64,000 nucleotides of DNA from Apostichopus japonicus. Lineage: Eukaryota > Echinodermata > Holothuroidea > Aspidochirotida > Stichopodidae. The notes under the pieces were generated by a model. It searched no databases. It saw only the letters and a program-made list of their open reading frames with translations, and was not told the origin of the DNA. The position numbers and the translations under genes were made by a program. The stretch is taken from positions 19,474,876 through 19,538,875 of the forward strand of contig NC_092567.1 in NCBI RefSeq assembly GCF_037975245.1. Reading direction: 5' to 3'. Positions 47,401 through 59,100 of this stretch are shown here, piece by piece (the first letter of the stretch is position 1; the number at the start of each line of letters is the position of its first letter).

Positions 47401-47859
47401 AGCCTTAAGACTTTGTAAGTGTATACAGCAGAACGCTAGGTAAGATGCAGTTTCTTTTCGCAATATTTTTTTACACAGTACGATTTCACACCCTGATTCA
47501 GCCTCATTGCAGATAATTTGTAGCAGATGCTGCCCTTTTACCCCAAACTTTGCCAAATGGTGTTCAACCACAGATTAATCAACTAGAAAACAATATAAAC
47601 TGTGGAATGGACACAAAACATTGGGGTCTAGGTAATATGTTACGTTGATGACAAGTTGACTTACCTCTGAATTTGGCTCGCTTGCTTTGTGGAATAAGAA
47701 GTATTTCAAGTAGGGGTAGATATTTGTGCAAATATGAAAAACGTTGAACAGAGAGAACTTCCATTTTTCAGGATTCTTGTAGCAAAGCCAACCAGTTCTG
47801 AACTGCACCAAGTTCTGATCTTGCATCAGAGATGTGTTCTCATCATCTTCAGAACTCAT
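44464..47859 (-). CDS. NAPEPLD: N-acyl-phosphatidylethanolamine-hydrolysing phospholipase D (NAPE-PLD), complete coding region
   Basis: Coding exons (minus strand order): 47859-47665, 46423-45762, 45492-45378, 44589-44464; GT/AG, phases 0, 2, 0; 365 residues (human 393). It is a metallo-beta-lactamase-fold zinc hydrolase that releases N-acylethanolamines (anandamide and relatives) from membrane NAPE. Seen in the sequence: WIGHASLLVRIDG, LTDPVF, the metal motif HDHFDHLD (H157, H159, D161, H162), LGWWEE, TPAKHWCGR, FAGDTGY, LAAIPIGA, QHINPEEAL and IHWGMF; the ending is MKHGEVKWFETNEADESS. All family zinc ligands are present. The N-terminal 65 residues are divergent; the ATG at 47859 follows an acceptor (CTACAG) by four bases, so a non-coding first exon is expected upstream. 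Convergent with NT5E. Confidence 0.94.
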
Positions 47860-48406
47860 CTTTCTGTAGATTAGAAACAAAAAAGGGTTCTTCAATTATA
47901 TTTTATTAGATGGGAATCCATGTCAACAGTTTTGAATACAAAAATCATGCAGAATCTATGCACTGAATGATTTGATTAAGTGAGTTCATAACCCATTCAC
48001 AATGTGTCTTATTTGAAAATGTTCACACAGAACTATCATCTTTGCTTTTATGATAACTCTTGCGGTGAATTAAACTTCCCCAATTATATATTGAAAATAT
48101 TGCCATCTCAGGGAGATATCACCAGGTTTAACAGTCATGTGAGGGGGGTTGGGCATTTTTTCCATATTCTGTTCAATTATGGTGAGTGAAACTTATGCTA
48201 CTACCGGATCATGTTGGTTAGGACCTCTGTGCATTGAATATCATTTGCATAACAAATTCTATATCACAGTATATATTGTAATAGGAAGGAATAAGTAACA
48301 TAAATATATACAAATTATATAATATATACATACCGAAAATATTACAAAATGGAAATATATATTACAGCATGTGGCTTAATGACGTCATATCTATGGACTT
48401 TCCTTC

Positions 48407-48621
48407 TTAAAGGAGGGTAATGTGTTGCCAAAAACACTTAACAAAAAACAATGGAAATATGTATCATAGACTCTTCCTTTGGCCTCAAATATGAATAGGT
48501 TTTGTATTAGGTTGTTTGATAGGATTTATCATTGGATGTTTAATATACCTTGAAGGTATGTGATCAACTTTGAATAAAACTTCAGTAATTCGTTTTACAC
48601 AACAAACTACCCTCCTTTTAA
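48407..48621. mobile_element. MITE with TTAA target duplication
   Basis: TTAA occurs at 48407-48410 and 48618-48621. Between them, AGGAGGGTAATGTGTTG at the left pairs with CAACAAACTACCCTCCTT at the right. A 207-bp body and TTAA target suggest a piggyBac- or Kolobok-type non-autonomous element. No coding frame. Confidence 0.72.
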
Positions 48622-48981
48622 CGTTGACTATATAGATATAGAAACATGTAAATGGTGTTCAGTTAACTGTGCCGTACGGTTTGAAGACCATTACTAAATG
48701 AAAGTAGGCCTACAGCACAGTTACAGTAGCACTACAGCTGGTATATGACTATATAGTTATCTGAAACCCTCGACCTCATGCACTCATTTGATTGCAATGA
48801 AACACATCAAATATCGACAATAGGTGCACTTTCAACCTACCAACCCTTTTTAAGTCCTGTTAACCGTATTTGCCCTTCTTGAATTGACGCTGGCAGATCA
48901 CCACAATAACCAGGTGTGGAACAATCATTTTTGCCCGGGAGCTAAAAGTTTATTTTGTCGAGGGATGGGTGGCCTTCTACC

Positions 48982-49957
48982 CATAGGCGTAGGAGGCGGG
49001 GGGGGGGGGCTGGCTGCAGCACCCAACCATTTTTGTTGTTGAAAATTAAGGCAATATGCTGAGAGTTTTTCGGGCACCTACTGATTTGCATTGTTTTTTA
49101 ATAGTTAAACTGATATGATTATATTAATTATTATTGTAACGACTTCCCCAATAAATGTAACCAATAGGGAAGGGTAATAACACGCATAGGTGTACAAGGC
49201 GGGGTGGGGGGGGGGCAGGGGAGAATGTTTTGTGTTATTTGTCTTGTGATATTAATATGGGCCTCATGATTTTCTTTATTTAGCATCATGATGCCCGAAT
49301 ATTTCCGTGTAAAACCACCGATTATCGACATCTTTGGCCACAGAAACTTTTTTTCTAACTAGTCAATTGTATACCTGGACATCCCCGACATGAGTGTTTA
49401 TAAGAAACATTTTCTTTTTCATGGATAGTTGCGGGTGGGGGGAGGGGGGTGGGTGGGGGAGTGCCTACAAGCCTAGAAGTACAGGTTTACCATATTCTTT
49501 GTTATCTTTTATATTTTTTTTGTGAGACAAATTGCAGTCTCACCCGACACAGCGACATTATCCCGCCTACGTGTCGTTGAACAATGTATGTTTTTCTGGA
49601 GGTAGCTGAGTACTGTGTTAAAATAATAAATACTTAAACTAAATAGGAGCTTAAAAAATATACTGTCCTATTGTTTCCCCTTCAAAGTGATGTTACCATT
49701 TTTTCTTCTTCTAATTTACCAAATTTTTGGGGAAGTGTTAATTTCTAAAACGTGAGATTAAAACATAGAGAATGTTTAGATGCAACTTGCAAGGCCTCAA
49801 AAGTGCCATTTCCGGCAATCTGAGAGGCACTTTTTGCCAAAAAAATTCTTGTACGCTACGCGCCAACTGATGGTGGCGCTCCGCTTAGATAGTGTCACGG
49901 GAACTTTCGGGCACAAAAGTTTCTGGCCCAAAACTGAAATGGTCCCGTACGCCTATG
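48982..49957. mobile_element. Eroded composite repeat with CATAGGCGTA / TACGCCTATG ends
   Basis: The 10-bp ends are exact inverses, but no target duplication is visible and a similar GCATAGGTGTACAAGGC motif lies inside at 49184. The right part (49790-49875) matches the repeat at 34490-34565. Several G-rich runs occur. Limits uncertain. Confidence 0.4.
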
Positions 49958-50381
49958 AAAACACGGCAAATGATTGTATGTTATTGGCATGCGGTGCAAT
50001 ACCCGATGCATGCCAATATGATATGAAAATAAATTGTTGTTATATTTTTCGGGCATGTCGTTACAGACCACAAATCAAATTGGGCTCCTATGCCTATGCT
50101 TCTACCATTTGAGATCTTTGGGTAAATGGAGAGTGCAAAAATAGAACATTGGGGTCTATATTGTAACTTTCTGAAACACTACTGAAGAATCTTTTTATAT
50201 AGTTTTATCTTCTATATAATGTTATATCATTTTTATTGTAATATTCTATGCGCTAGTGGGTAAGTGGGAGAAGGGGGAATGGGAAGGGGGCTGTGCCCAT
50301 CATGAATTTGGAAAATAGAGGGTGATTGAAGACCAGTGGGCGCTGTGTGTCTTTGACCTATGCTTACAGCTTGCTCATGTG

Positions 50382-50769
50382 CATGGGATCAGTGGCGTGG
50401 GAAGGTACTTTTGCGTGGGGGGGGGGCTGAAGACTGATGGCCGGCCTGGGGGAGGGGTATAAGGGGAGGGAGTGTCCCTCTCCCCTTTGGATTTTTTTTT
50501 TGCATTTCCAGGTGGCCTCAGATGCAATTTGGTGCAATATAGCACACTTCAACCCACCCACTCCATTTTGTATATAATTTTGCATTTTCCCCTGGCCTTA
50601 GATGCAATTTGGTGCTCCAAATGAGACTTTTTTTCCATTTGGAAATGAAAAAGGGGTTTTCTGACTTGCGAAGCGGGGGGGGGCGGAATGATACTTCCGC
50701 CCCTCCATATTTTTCACTGGAGGGGGGGCTGGCGCCCCCAGCCCCGGTTCCTACGCCCTTGCGTGGGAT
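50382..50769. mobile_element. hAT MITE (CAGTGGCGTAGGAA family), copy 2
   Basis: The element 50390-50761 starts CAGTGGCGTGGGAA and ends TTCCTACGCCCTTG. Flanks CATGGGAT and CGTGGGAT form an 8-bp duplication with one mismatch. Its interior closely matches 34093-34471 in order and strand. Confidence 0.9.
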
Positions 50770-51485
50770 CCACATGAGCTGTGTCTCTCTGACCTATTTT
50801 TACAGGTATTCATGACTTGGAACTTTCTTGACAGTGAGCATAAAAATACTTAAAATCTATACGTGCTTGCAATGGTGAAACGCTTCACTTGTATGCTAAA
50901 TATGCCCCAGAACGCACCATTTGATATCTTATTAATTCCTGAGTGGATGGCCCCTTTGCCCTTTCCTCCTAATTGGCCAATCGGTCTCGACCATCCCAAC
51001 TCCACTCCCTCTCCTATACAAAATCTTGGATCCACCCCTGATCAGCAGATTAATAAATTATTATTAATCTCTCTAAAACCTGGATCAGACTTGGCCCCGT
51101 CGTTCAACAGAAGCATGTAAGCTGTGTGAAGGATAATGGTAGCTTACAAACTTCAAAGTGGACGTACGCCCCTACAAGGAAGAACAAATTGCACTCACAT
51201 ATGTTTCTTCTGTATGTGGCAAGGCAAGTTATAGATAGAGGCATTACATATTATATATATAAAGGTTTACGTTGCCTACACACGTTTCTGTTCTTGTTAA
51301 AAAGAAAGAAAAAAAGAACAAACACACACGATTTACTATCATTATCAAAATTGGTCGTTATTAGAATTAAGTATCGACTAAACATTGTAAATTGCACAAA
51401 CAAACAAACAAAACAAAAGCCAATGCAGTGAACTAAATCTTTTGATTTTGGACAAACGAGAATAGAAATAGATTTAAAGGAACTT

Positions 51486-51620
51486 CAAACTTACCTTTCA
51501 CAACACGTATTCATGTGGTAATACTCAGATATTTCACGCTATTTGTCCGTTAATTTATCGATCCGCTGTTGTCATATATTCTGCTCAAATTTTACTAGTC
51601 TGCCGACAGTGCCAGTTCGT
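51486..51620 (-). promoter_or_regulatory. Candidate non-coding first exon and promoter side of NAPEPLD
   Basis: On the minus strand GTTGTGAAAG is followed by a good donor GTAAGTTTG (exon end at 51491). Joined to the acceptor near 47864 it would place eight bases, AAAGAAAG, before the NAPEPLD ATG. Transcript evidence would be needed; the exon start is not defined. Confidence 0.35.
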
Positions 51621-51967
51621 TTTTATAAAGGCGCAACTTACTCTACTGTGTACAACTCCCACTGGAGGCCTCCATATAGCCTCTATACTATGCAGTAATG
51701 TGCTGTAGTGAAAGGATAACCTTTGCCGATATACACTCACACATACAATTTATTTCCGTTTGCCAGTATACATAATATACATATATATATAAGCCTATAG
51801 ATATTAGTACATGTTTCAACGAGCGTGCCGATTGTCACTGTACTAGTTAGTCCCAACGAGCGAGTGAATGAGCTCATTTTTCTTGTAGCCCCGCCCCCAA
51901 ATTTGGTCAGACCTATGAAATTTCGCGTAACTGCTTGAGACCTACCCCTAGTTTAAAAGCTTGAATA

Positions 51968-52002
51968 ATGCAGAAGAAGGCGTCGCTAGCCACCATGACG
52001 CG
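51968..52002 (+). CDS. Possible first coding exon of an unidentified plus-strand gene
   Basis: An ATG at 51968 and another with a strong Kozak context (GCCACCATGACG, ATG at 51995) are followed by the donor CG|GTAAGTTG. The frame reads MQKKASLATMTR and ends in phase 2. It sits about 480 bp from the candidate NAPEPLD first exon on the other strand, as in a bidirectional promoter. A candidate second exon starts at 53702, in an acceptable phase, and runs to a stop at 53809, but its translation matches nothing I know. A bare ATG exon like this can occur by chance. Confidence 0.25.
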
Positions 52003-52519
52003 GTAAGTTGAATCTCATAACATTGATTTTTTGTAATAAAATAGTTAAAATTTCTATTTTTGTCGGTCTTTCTGATAAATCTCCTTCATGATTAAAAGAA
52101 AGTGCCGTTAAATTTACCGTGAACTTGACTTTGTTACAGGAGAAAAATTGTACATTTTTGGTAAAATTGGCTAGACTACAATCTTTTCATTGATTTTAAA
52201 TTCGCGATTGGAAATGCACTAGTCTTCTCAATAATTAACGTATTAACATACGGCAAAACACAGTGTAATGTAATATAGATGTTAGGAATTTGTGTTGGCT
52301 CTGCGTGTACATGAAATGATGTACATTGCTTTAGTCCTTGGAAAACGTCCATGCCAAACTATAATGTACACACCTCATACAGCATAGTCATTATACTATA
52401 GCCCTGATATTGGAGCAGAAAATGCTCATCTCCTTGCAACTCATTATGCAAGCTCAGAAGATGAAGTGTAGCCTTGGAAAAATTAACTCGCACTAACAAC
52501 GGCAAAATAGCACCCTTTC

Positions 52520-53135
52520 TCCATGGTAAACTGTGGTATAATACCACAATTTGACTGGGGTATTTTGGTCATATGGATGCGGTTTACCATAGTTTTACCA
52601 TGGTACCATACCACAATTTTACCATGGTTTTTCATCATGGTTTTATCTCAAATTCACCCTATGTGTACTATGGCATTACTATAATTGTACCATAATTAAC
52701 CACAATTTTACCCTACAGCTCTTCCAAAGTTTTACCCTAATAGTTTTACCCTAATTGCACCACTGGCAGTTTTTTCCTACTTGTCCTAATCAGTACACCA
52801 CAAATTACATTCAATTTCACCATTGGTGTATTGTATCATAATTGGGCTAGTTGAAACATACAACAAAGCATCTCATACTGTATGTCATAATGTCGTATGT
52901 ATATTAGGGCATACTATTTTATATTGACCAGATTTGGGTAAATATGCGACAGTCAAATAATGCATGACAACAATATAAAGGTTACATAGTTTTACAGTAT
53001 ATGGTATGTATAGTTTTTGTCAAGTGAAATAAGGATGTGCCATAATTTTATTCTATAAGGCTACTGTGGCAAACTTACCTGTGTTACCCCAATTTAACCA
53101 TAGTTTACTGTTGTAAAACTATGGTACATTTTTGG
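52520..53135. repeat. AT-rich region with iterated TTTTACCATGGT-like motifs
   Basis: ACCATGGT, ACCATAGT, ACCACAATTTTACC and relatives recur more than ten times on both strands. CCATGGTAAACTGTGGTAT at the left (52522) is mirrored by ACCATAGTTTACTG and AAAACTATGGTAC at the right (53097-53124). It looks like a decayed inverted-repeat element built from a short palindromic unit. Confidence 0.55.
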
Positions 53136-53663
53136 CTGGGAGCATATATATAATATTTCTTATATCTTATATAGGGTGATATAATATTGTATTCATGTAC
53201 TTTCTACCTGTTGGACCAAACTTTCTTGCCATTCATGGACTTGCCTCTCATTTAAACATTCCGTCCTACTGCTTTACCTCAAGTCTTTTCATAGTGTTTA
53301 AAAGCTATGTTTTGTTGTCTTGTTACTATTTTGTAACAGTTTCACGTCTCAAAGTTTTATGTAATATAAACGAGAAATAAAGAGACCAACAAAAAGACAT
53401 TTTGTTGTCATTCTTAAAAAACGAAAGTTCTCCAGACTGATCAAAAGTCCCTCAAAGCTGACCTCATCGTGGTGTCAGAGTGGCAACTACTGTCTTTTCA
53501 GTGGGTGAAGTATATAGAGCTTCTTCTGGCTATTTTTAAGCCAAAATGCCCTCTCGGGTTTCAAATTTCATTGCCTGTTGTATAACCTGAATGTTTCCTA
53601 AAAACTAGTTATGCTTGAAAATAAACTTAATAAAAAGGCCCATGTCTCGATAACATCAGGGCT

Positions 53664-53795
53664 CTATAGGCTGATTACTAACAACCCCATGTACAATTTC
53701 AGGAGGGTGAATTTGAAGGGGCACTGGCAGGGCTTGGACACTTTGCAGTGGCAGGGCTTGCACTTGGAAGAGCACCAGCATGGGTCCATCTTCAT
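53664..53795 (-). CDS. Cys-rich 43-residue open frame, doubtful gene
   Basis: The minus-strand frame begins MKMDPCWCSSKCKPCHCK and continues VSKPCQCPF. Cys-X-Cys and Cys-X2-Cys spacing resembles a metallothionein N-terminal domain, but it has only seven Cys and then a hydrophobic tail with no Cys. The plus strand of the same bases has a good acceptor at 53701 and AATAAA just past a stop, so the region may instead be a plus-strand terminal exon. An internal repeat (TGGCAGGGCTTG twice) could produce either frame by chance. Confidence 0.2.
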   Translation of the reverse strand: MKMDPCWCSSKCKPCHCKVSKPCQCPFKFTLLKLYMGLLVISL

Positions 53796-54030
53796 GAGAG
53801 TCTCTAAATAAAATTATAGAAGGTGATAAATGTAAGCCATTGTTGAATGTCTGACTTCAGCTAGTAGTGTTTAAAGTACCGATTGTAACGATATGGTATT
53901 GCTTGCATGTATTGTTATGTGTGGATACCGGATATAGCAAATCGATGTATTGGCAGTGAATATTTCATGATCTCTAGGGGTCCTTATGCCCCTATCCACA
54001 CAGAAAAGTCATTTCACTGACATGAAAAAG

Positions 54031-54093
54031 TCCTCTTATCATTCGATATATGCATGGGGTTCCTCTTATCATTCGATATATGCATGGGGTTCC
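54031..54093. repeat. Perfect 30-bp tandem duplication
   Basis: 54031-54060 is repeated exactly at 54061-54090; the unit begins TCCTCTTATCATTCGATATA. The lack of any difference suggests a recent event or an assembly artefact. Confidence 0.9.
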
Positions 54094-56146
54094 ATGATGT
54101 AAGCAATTCAATTCCGCTAGTTTTATCACGCTTAGTTATGGCATTTCGCGCAATACGTACCAACGTGTAACGAGACAGTCACCACTTTACTCGCAACCTG
54201 TATTCGTAACCTGTATTCGTGTGTGTATATAGTTGTCGTGAACTTGATTTTCGTTACAAGATGATTTGAAGAGAAATGCATATTAATTTGTGGTAAAGGA
54301 GTTTTTTTCAGCGAATATACCAGTTTTCAAAATTTGAAATGATGATAATCATGCCTCATGCCAAAGAAAGCATTTTTCTAAACAGTTCGAAAATGGTTAA
54401 TTTGCGTTCAGAAATTACGGCCGAAACTCCGTTTCCACTCCTTATTTGTGTCTTTTGTCCGTAATGATTGAATTAAACACCTTTCCTCCATCAAATTCAA
54501 CAATTACCTAACATATTATTGCTTAATGACTGAGAAATTGACCTTCGAATATGATAATTATTACCTAATTAAATATTAATGAGGAGTGACATCAGGAAAC
54601 CCCGTGCATATTCTACAAGAAAAGAAAGCACTTTTCGCACCGCTGGAGCCTGACTGTACCGTCCGGAAAACCCCTCGTTTGCGAAATTGTATGAATATGG
54701 TTTTGTTTCCTTCAATACACCCCAAACCAGGTGTTATTTATGAAAGTATTACAAGATAGAGTCTGGGAACAAGAAAATCACGTACTTGTGACATCCACAG
54801 TTTTGGAATATCGATGTAGTGTACATGTACGTAGAAAGAGTCAAATAATTTTACTTACCTACCGTGGCTCACAGCGGCCATCCAGGTTTTGCCTACACGT
54901 TGTAAAAGGCTCCATAGCACAGCTCCATGATATTGTCTATATAAGTCTAGCTATCTTAGATTTTGGTAACAGCTTGCCTGATGTGTTTTCAACGTGCTTT
55001 CATTGGAAAAGGGTCTCTTCTTTTACATTTTGAAAGTAAAAAAGTCCGTTGATCCTTGGAATGGCTATAAACAGTGTGTATGCTGGGAATGGGAGGGGGA
55101 AGGGGTCGGGGAGGGGAGTCACGGTTGTACGATTTATATTAAATTAAGAAAGCATCAGCATGTATGTAGTGATATCAAATTTGGCTAGCATGCCTGCCAG
55201 CTGTTTTCTCAAAATTGATACGCACATTTTATTCCGTCCCTCCGTCCAGGTGCTGACACATAGCGAAAACTACAGACCATTTTTGCGTTGGTAAATGGTG
55301 GAAATCGAGGTAATTCGTCCGTTTACACACCTTCCAATCGAGGTATCACCGACAATCGAGGAATACCTCGATTAGAAAAGTACTGGCGTGGCGCTATTTG
55401 TGATCCTTTAAATGCTAGGAAAGTGATTTTGGTTCAATTTGAAGTAGTACCTCGTTTGGCATCATGCCACCTTGTTTATATACATCTTTGTGTATACATG
55501 ACTACGGCGCGATTTCACACAAAAATGTCAGTACCTCGATTACACGATGGACTGACGGCTGCGAGTCACTACATCGAATGGCGGGATCCCGCATGATTTC
55601 CTCGGTTTTGCGGTGGAAAACTGTCCCGTCGCAATACGGTGGTAAATATAAAATCACTTTTTTATTTAGTCAAAAATGTAATATGATCCTAATGTACCCG
55701 CTTGAATTCACTAATCGAAAAGCCATAGGGCCTAAGACTAGAGTTATGATTCGTGTTGACCATAGTCTAGGACTAAATGCCTAGGCCTATATATGTTGCT
55801 AGGCTATATATTTTAACAGCCATAACATAAGGTTAGGCTCTGCAATAACATGCAGTAGATGCAGTTTTGATAAGAGATAACAAGTGATCTCATCTGTGGT
55901 AGCCTATGAACTAATGCATGTGGGCCTAAGTTTGTATGGTCCTTAAAACCTATGTTGAAATAATTTAGCCCTTTCATTTTTTTTTTGCGCCTACGAGACT
56001 ATTGTTAGTTTTTTATTTATGCATTTACTTAACTTGCATTTAGGGGAATGCATTCAGCCAAATTTATTTCTTTCTTTTAATATGATAACTTAACTTAATC
56101 GTTAATTGTTAACATTGTCTCTGTGACATTGTTTTGTTCTTGATAG

Positions 56147-59100
56147 ATGGGGCGCAGAAAAAAACCTGATTATGCTGTAGCAGCTAGAGAATGGATAAAT
56201 TCACATAATGAAGACCCACCTGGCTTTTACATTAAAGAAGTGTCACCCACGATTGGTGAGCATTACATGCGTACATTTGTTAACCACAATGACATTAATT
56301 TAAGAGAATATGTATCTAGTTTGTAATATTTATTGTCCTTAAACTGCCTACTGTCTAAACGTTTCTTTTTTATAAGTGTTTGTAGAAAAGTACACTGGGT
56401 CTACAATTGTATTACCTAGATAAAAGAAGAACTATATGGACATAGGTGGAAGATGCATGTTGTATATTTACTTGTTCTACTTACTACAGGTAAAGGGCTG
56501 TTTGCAGACAAAAGCTTCTCAACAGGCGAATTTTTGGTGGAATACAAGGGGAAGTTGGAAGCAGCATCTAACTATGAAAATGTTGATGACCTGACATATG
56601 TTTACTATTTTGTTGATGGGAGGAAGGAGTTGTGGTAAGTAGGTCAAATGTCTTGTAATACCTCTACTCATTCCACAGCAGCTTCTACTTGAATTGGATA
56701 TGGTGTGTACTAAGCAGCATAAAAATGTGTTATAGTATCAGGACCAAAGTAAATTTCCTTTCATATTATTAAATAAATGTTGTAGTTCTTTGAATAAACT
56801 CAATTTGTGTAGCATTCCCTTCCTCATACCACATCATCTTATCACCCAGTGCTGTAGGAATCAAGTCCTTTTGTTGTGGACTAGGACTCAGACCTGGGAT
56901 GTCTTGCAGTCAGACTTGTCTCGGACTTCAGATCCCCTGGACTAGGTCTCAAGTCTGAGTCGAGATGTATTCCACATTCTGTATGTCAGTATAGTAGGAG
57001 TTAACACATATGGCCACACAGTGGACCTTCACTAATTGATTGTATTATTGTAAGTGAAGAACTATGTAAACGATTGTGGTGCCAACTGAAGTTGTAGGTT
57101 TCATCAGTAGATGATTGCAAACAAATAATTTGACTTATTATTACCAGTGCATTCACAACATTTACTTTCTTTCAGTGTTGATGCAACTTTGAACCATTGC
57201 TTAGGGAGATATGCAAATGATGCATGGAAGAGTCCCAATGCCAAAGTATTAAAGATTCTCATAGATGGCACTGCACACCTTGTTTTGGTAGCAAGGTGTG
57301 ATATCCTTCCTGGTGATGAAATTCGATATGATTATGGTAGAAAAGATGCACCATGGAGACAAGTTAGACAACAGGTATGTAACTTGACATGCTACAATGA
57401 CTAACACTGTATACTTAAACATCCTTTTTATTTACTTTTGTACATTACTCATTCTTTTCAAACATGTAGGAATGTTTCTTGAGGAGACTTTTCAAACAAC
57501 AACAAAATTCCAAGTTTCCTGTTGAGTAGGATACTTCAGGTAAAAATGTTACAATTCATGTTCATTGTAGCATATTGCACATATATTGTGTGGCATGTAC
57601 TTCATTTTGCAGATCATAGCCACAAAATGGATGGTTTTTTGTGCATGTCTTTGTGATATTCTTTAGTTTTATGTCTTTTTCAATTTCATGGAATTTCTTA
57701 GCTTCTTAATTTAACTATATTCACTTTTTCTCCTACAGAGTTTAGGAGTTAATGAAACTGACAAACCTAGTTCATTAGGTTCTAATGGGGAACATACTGA
57801 GGAAAGTGATAGCACTGATAAAAATACTATTAGAAAACAAACTGCTACAGCAAGCAATTACCAAAAAGAAATACCTAGTACAACAGAAACATGTGAAAAT
57901 GAGAGTGTAAGTTTCAAAAGAGATACTGAAGAAGTGGTCAATGAATTGTTACTTTCTCTTGACAACACTTTATTTGGTAAAGCTGCTAAGGAGGCAACCT
58001 CAGATACATCTAGTGCAACACATACTAACGGGGAAGCAAGTGAGAATGGAGCTCAGACAGATAAAGCTAACAAGGTGGTGCATTCAAACACATCTAGTTC
58101 CAGTAAGAATGAAGCTCAGACTGAAAACAACAAGCTGGCTTACTCAGACACATCTAGTACACCACATGTTCTTAAAGAAGCTAGTATGACTGAAGCTCAG
58201 ACACACTCAGACATGCCCAGCTCAGCAGTTGCATCTAATAAGAAATCTAGTATAAATCAACCTGAGAGTGATAATGCTAGCAGGCAGACACAACGAGACA
58301 CAGGCAGTTCAACAATCACTTCTCATAGGGAATCAATTCCTAATGAAGCTCAGAACGATAAAGCTAAAAGTCAGACACAATCAGATACATATGTTTCGAC
58401 AATAACAAGTAGTTGTGAAGCTATTATGAGTGAAGTTCAAACACAAAAAGCTAATACCCAGACACAATCAGAAACTTCTAGTTTAGCAATTACTACCAAT
58501 AGCGAAGCTAGTATAAATGAAATCCAGACTGATAATGCTAGTAGGCAGACACAGCCAGACGCAGACAGTTCAACAATTGCTACAAATAGTAAAGCTACAA
58601 TGAGTGAAGTTCAGAAGGATAATGCTAAAAGGCAGACACAATTAGATGTATGTAGTTCCACAATTACAACTAGTTGTGAAGCAGGTATCAATGAAGTTCA
58701 GACACAATCAGAAACGTCCAGTTTAGCAATTAGTACTGATAGCAAAGCTAGTGTAAACGAAATCCAGACTGATAAAGCTACCAGGCAGACACTTCATACT
58801 TCCTTTGCAGAAAGCAATGCTCAAGATAAAATTGTTGTAAAAGATATTTTCAGGTTTGAGTTTATTCCGGAGAGTCCTGTAAGGCAGGCTGCATCATCGG
58901 TAATAGATATCAGTAACATTTCATCAACGTCCCGTGACTCAATTGACATTTCAAACAGCTCTCGATGGCTTCGTACCAAAACAAAGACTTGTACTTATGT
59001 TGAAACATCTAGTAGTGAAGACAGTGGCAGTGAATACAATGAATCAGACGATAGATACGAATCTGAGAGTGATTCCTCTGATACCTCTTATGTGATACCT

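Larger units (their letters stand above)
47866..51490. other. Repeat-filled stretch upstream of NAPEPLD coding exons
   Basis: Probably the first intron of NAPEPLD. It holds a TTAA-flanked MITE (48411-48617), an eroded element of CATAGGCGTA ends (48982-49957) and a hAT MITE (50390-50761). No coding exon is supported. Confidence 0.45.
52003..56146. other. Stretch upstream of the SET/recombinase gene
   Basis: Apart from the repeats listed separately, no gene is supported. Around 55296-55550 TCGAGGTA or its inverse recurs about five times, possibly in the promoter area of the downstream gene. A possible 5' UTR donor (ACGGTG|GTAAAT, about 55642) could join the acceptor directly before the ATG at 56147. 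Confidence 0.35.

Noticed and set aside
54731..55033. 100-codon plus-strand frame
   Set aside because: No recognised domain, no Kozak-type start and no splice partners in a consistent phase.
51968..56255. Joining the candidate exon at 51968-52002 to the SET gene start
   Set aside because: The phase does not fit: the donor is phase 2 and would shift the SET exon out of frame.
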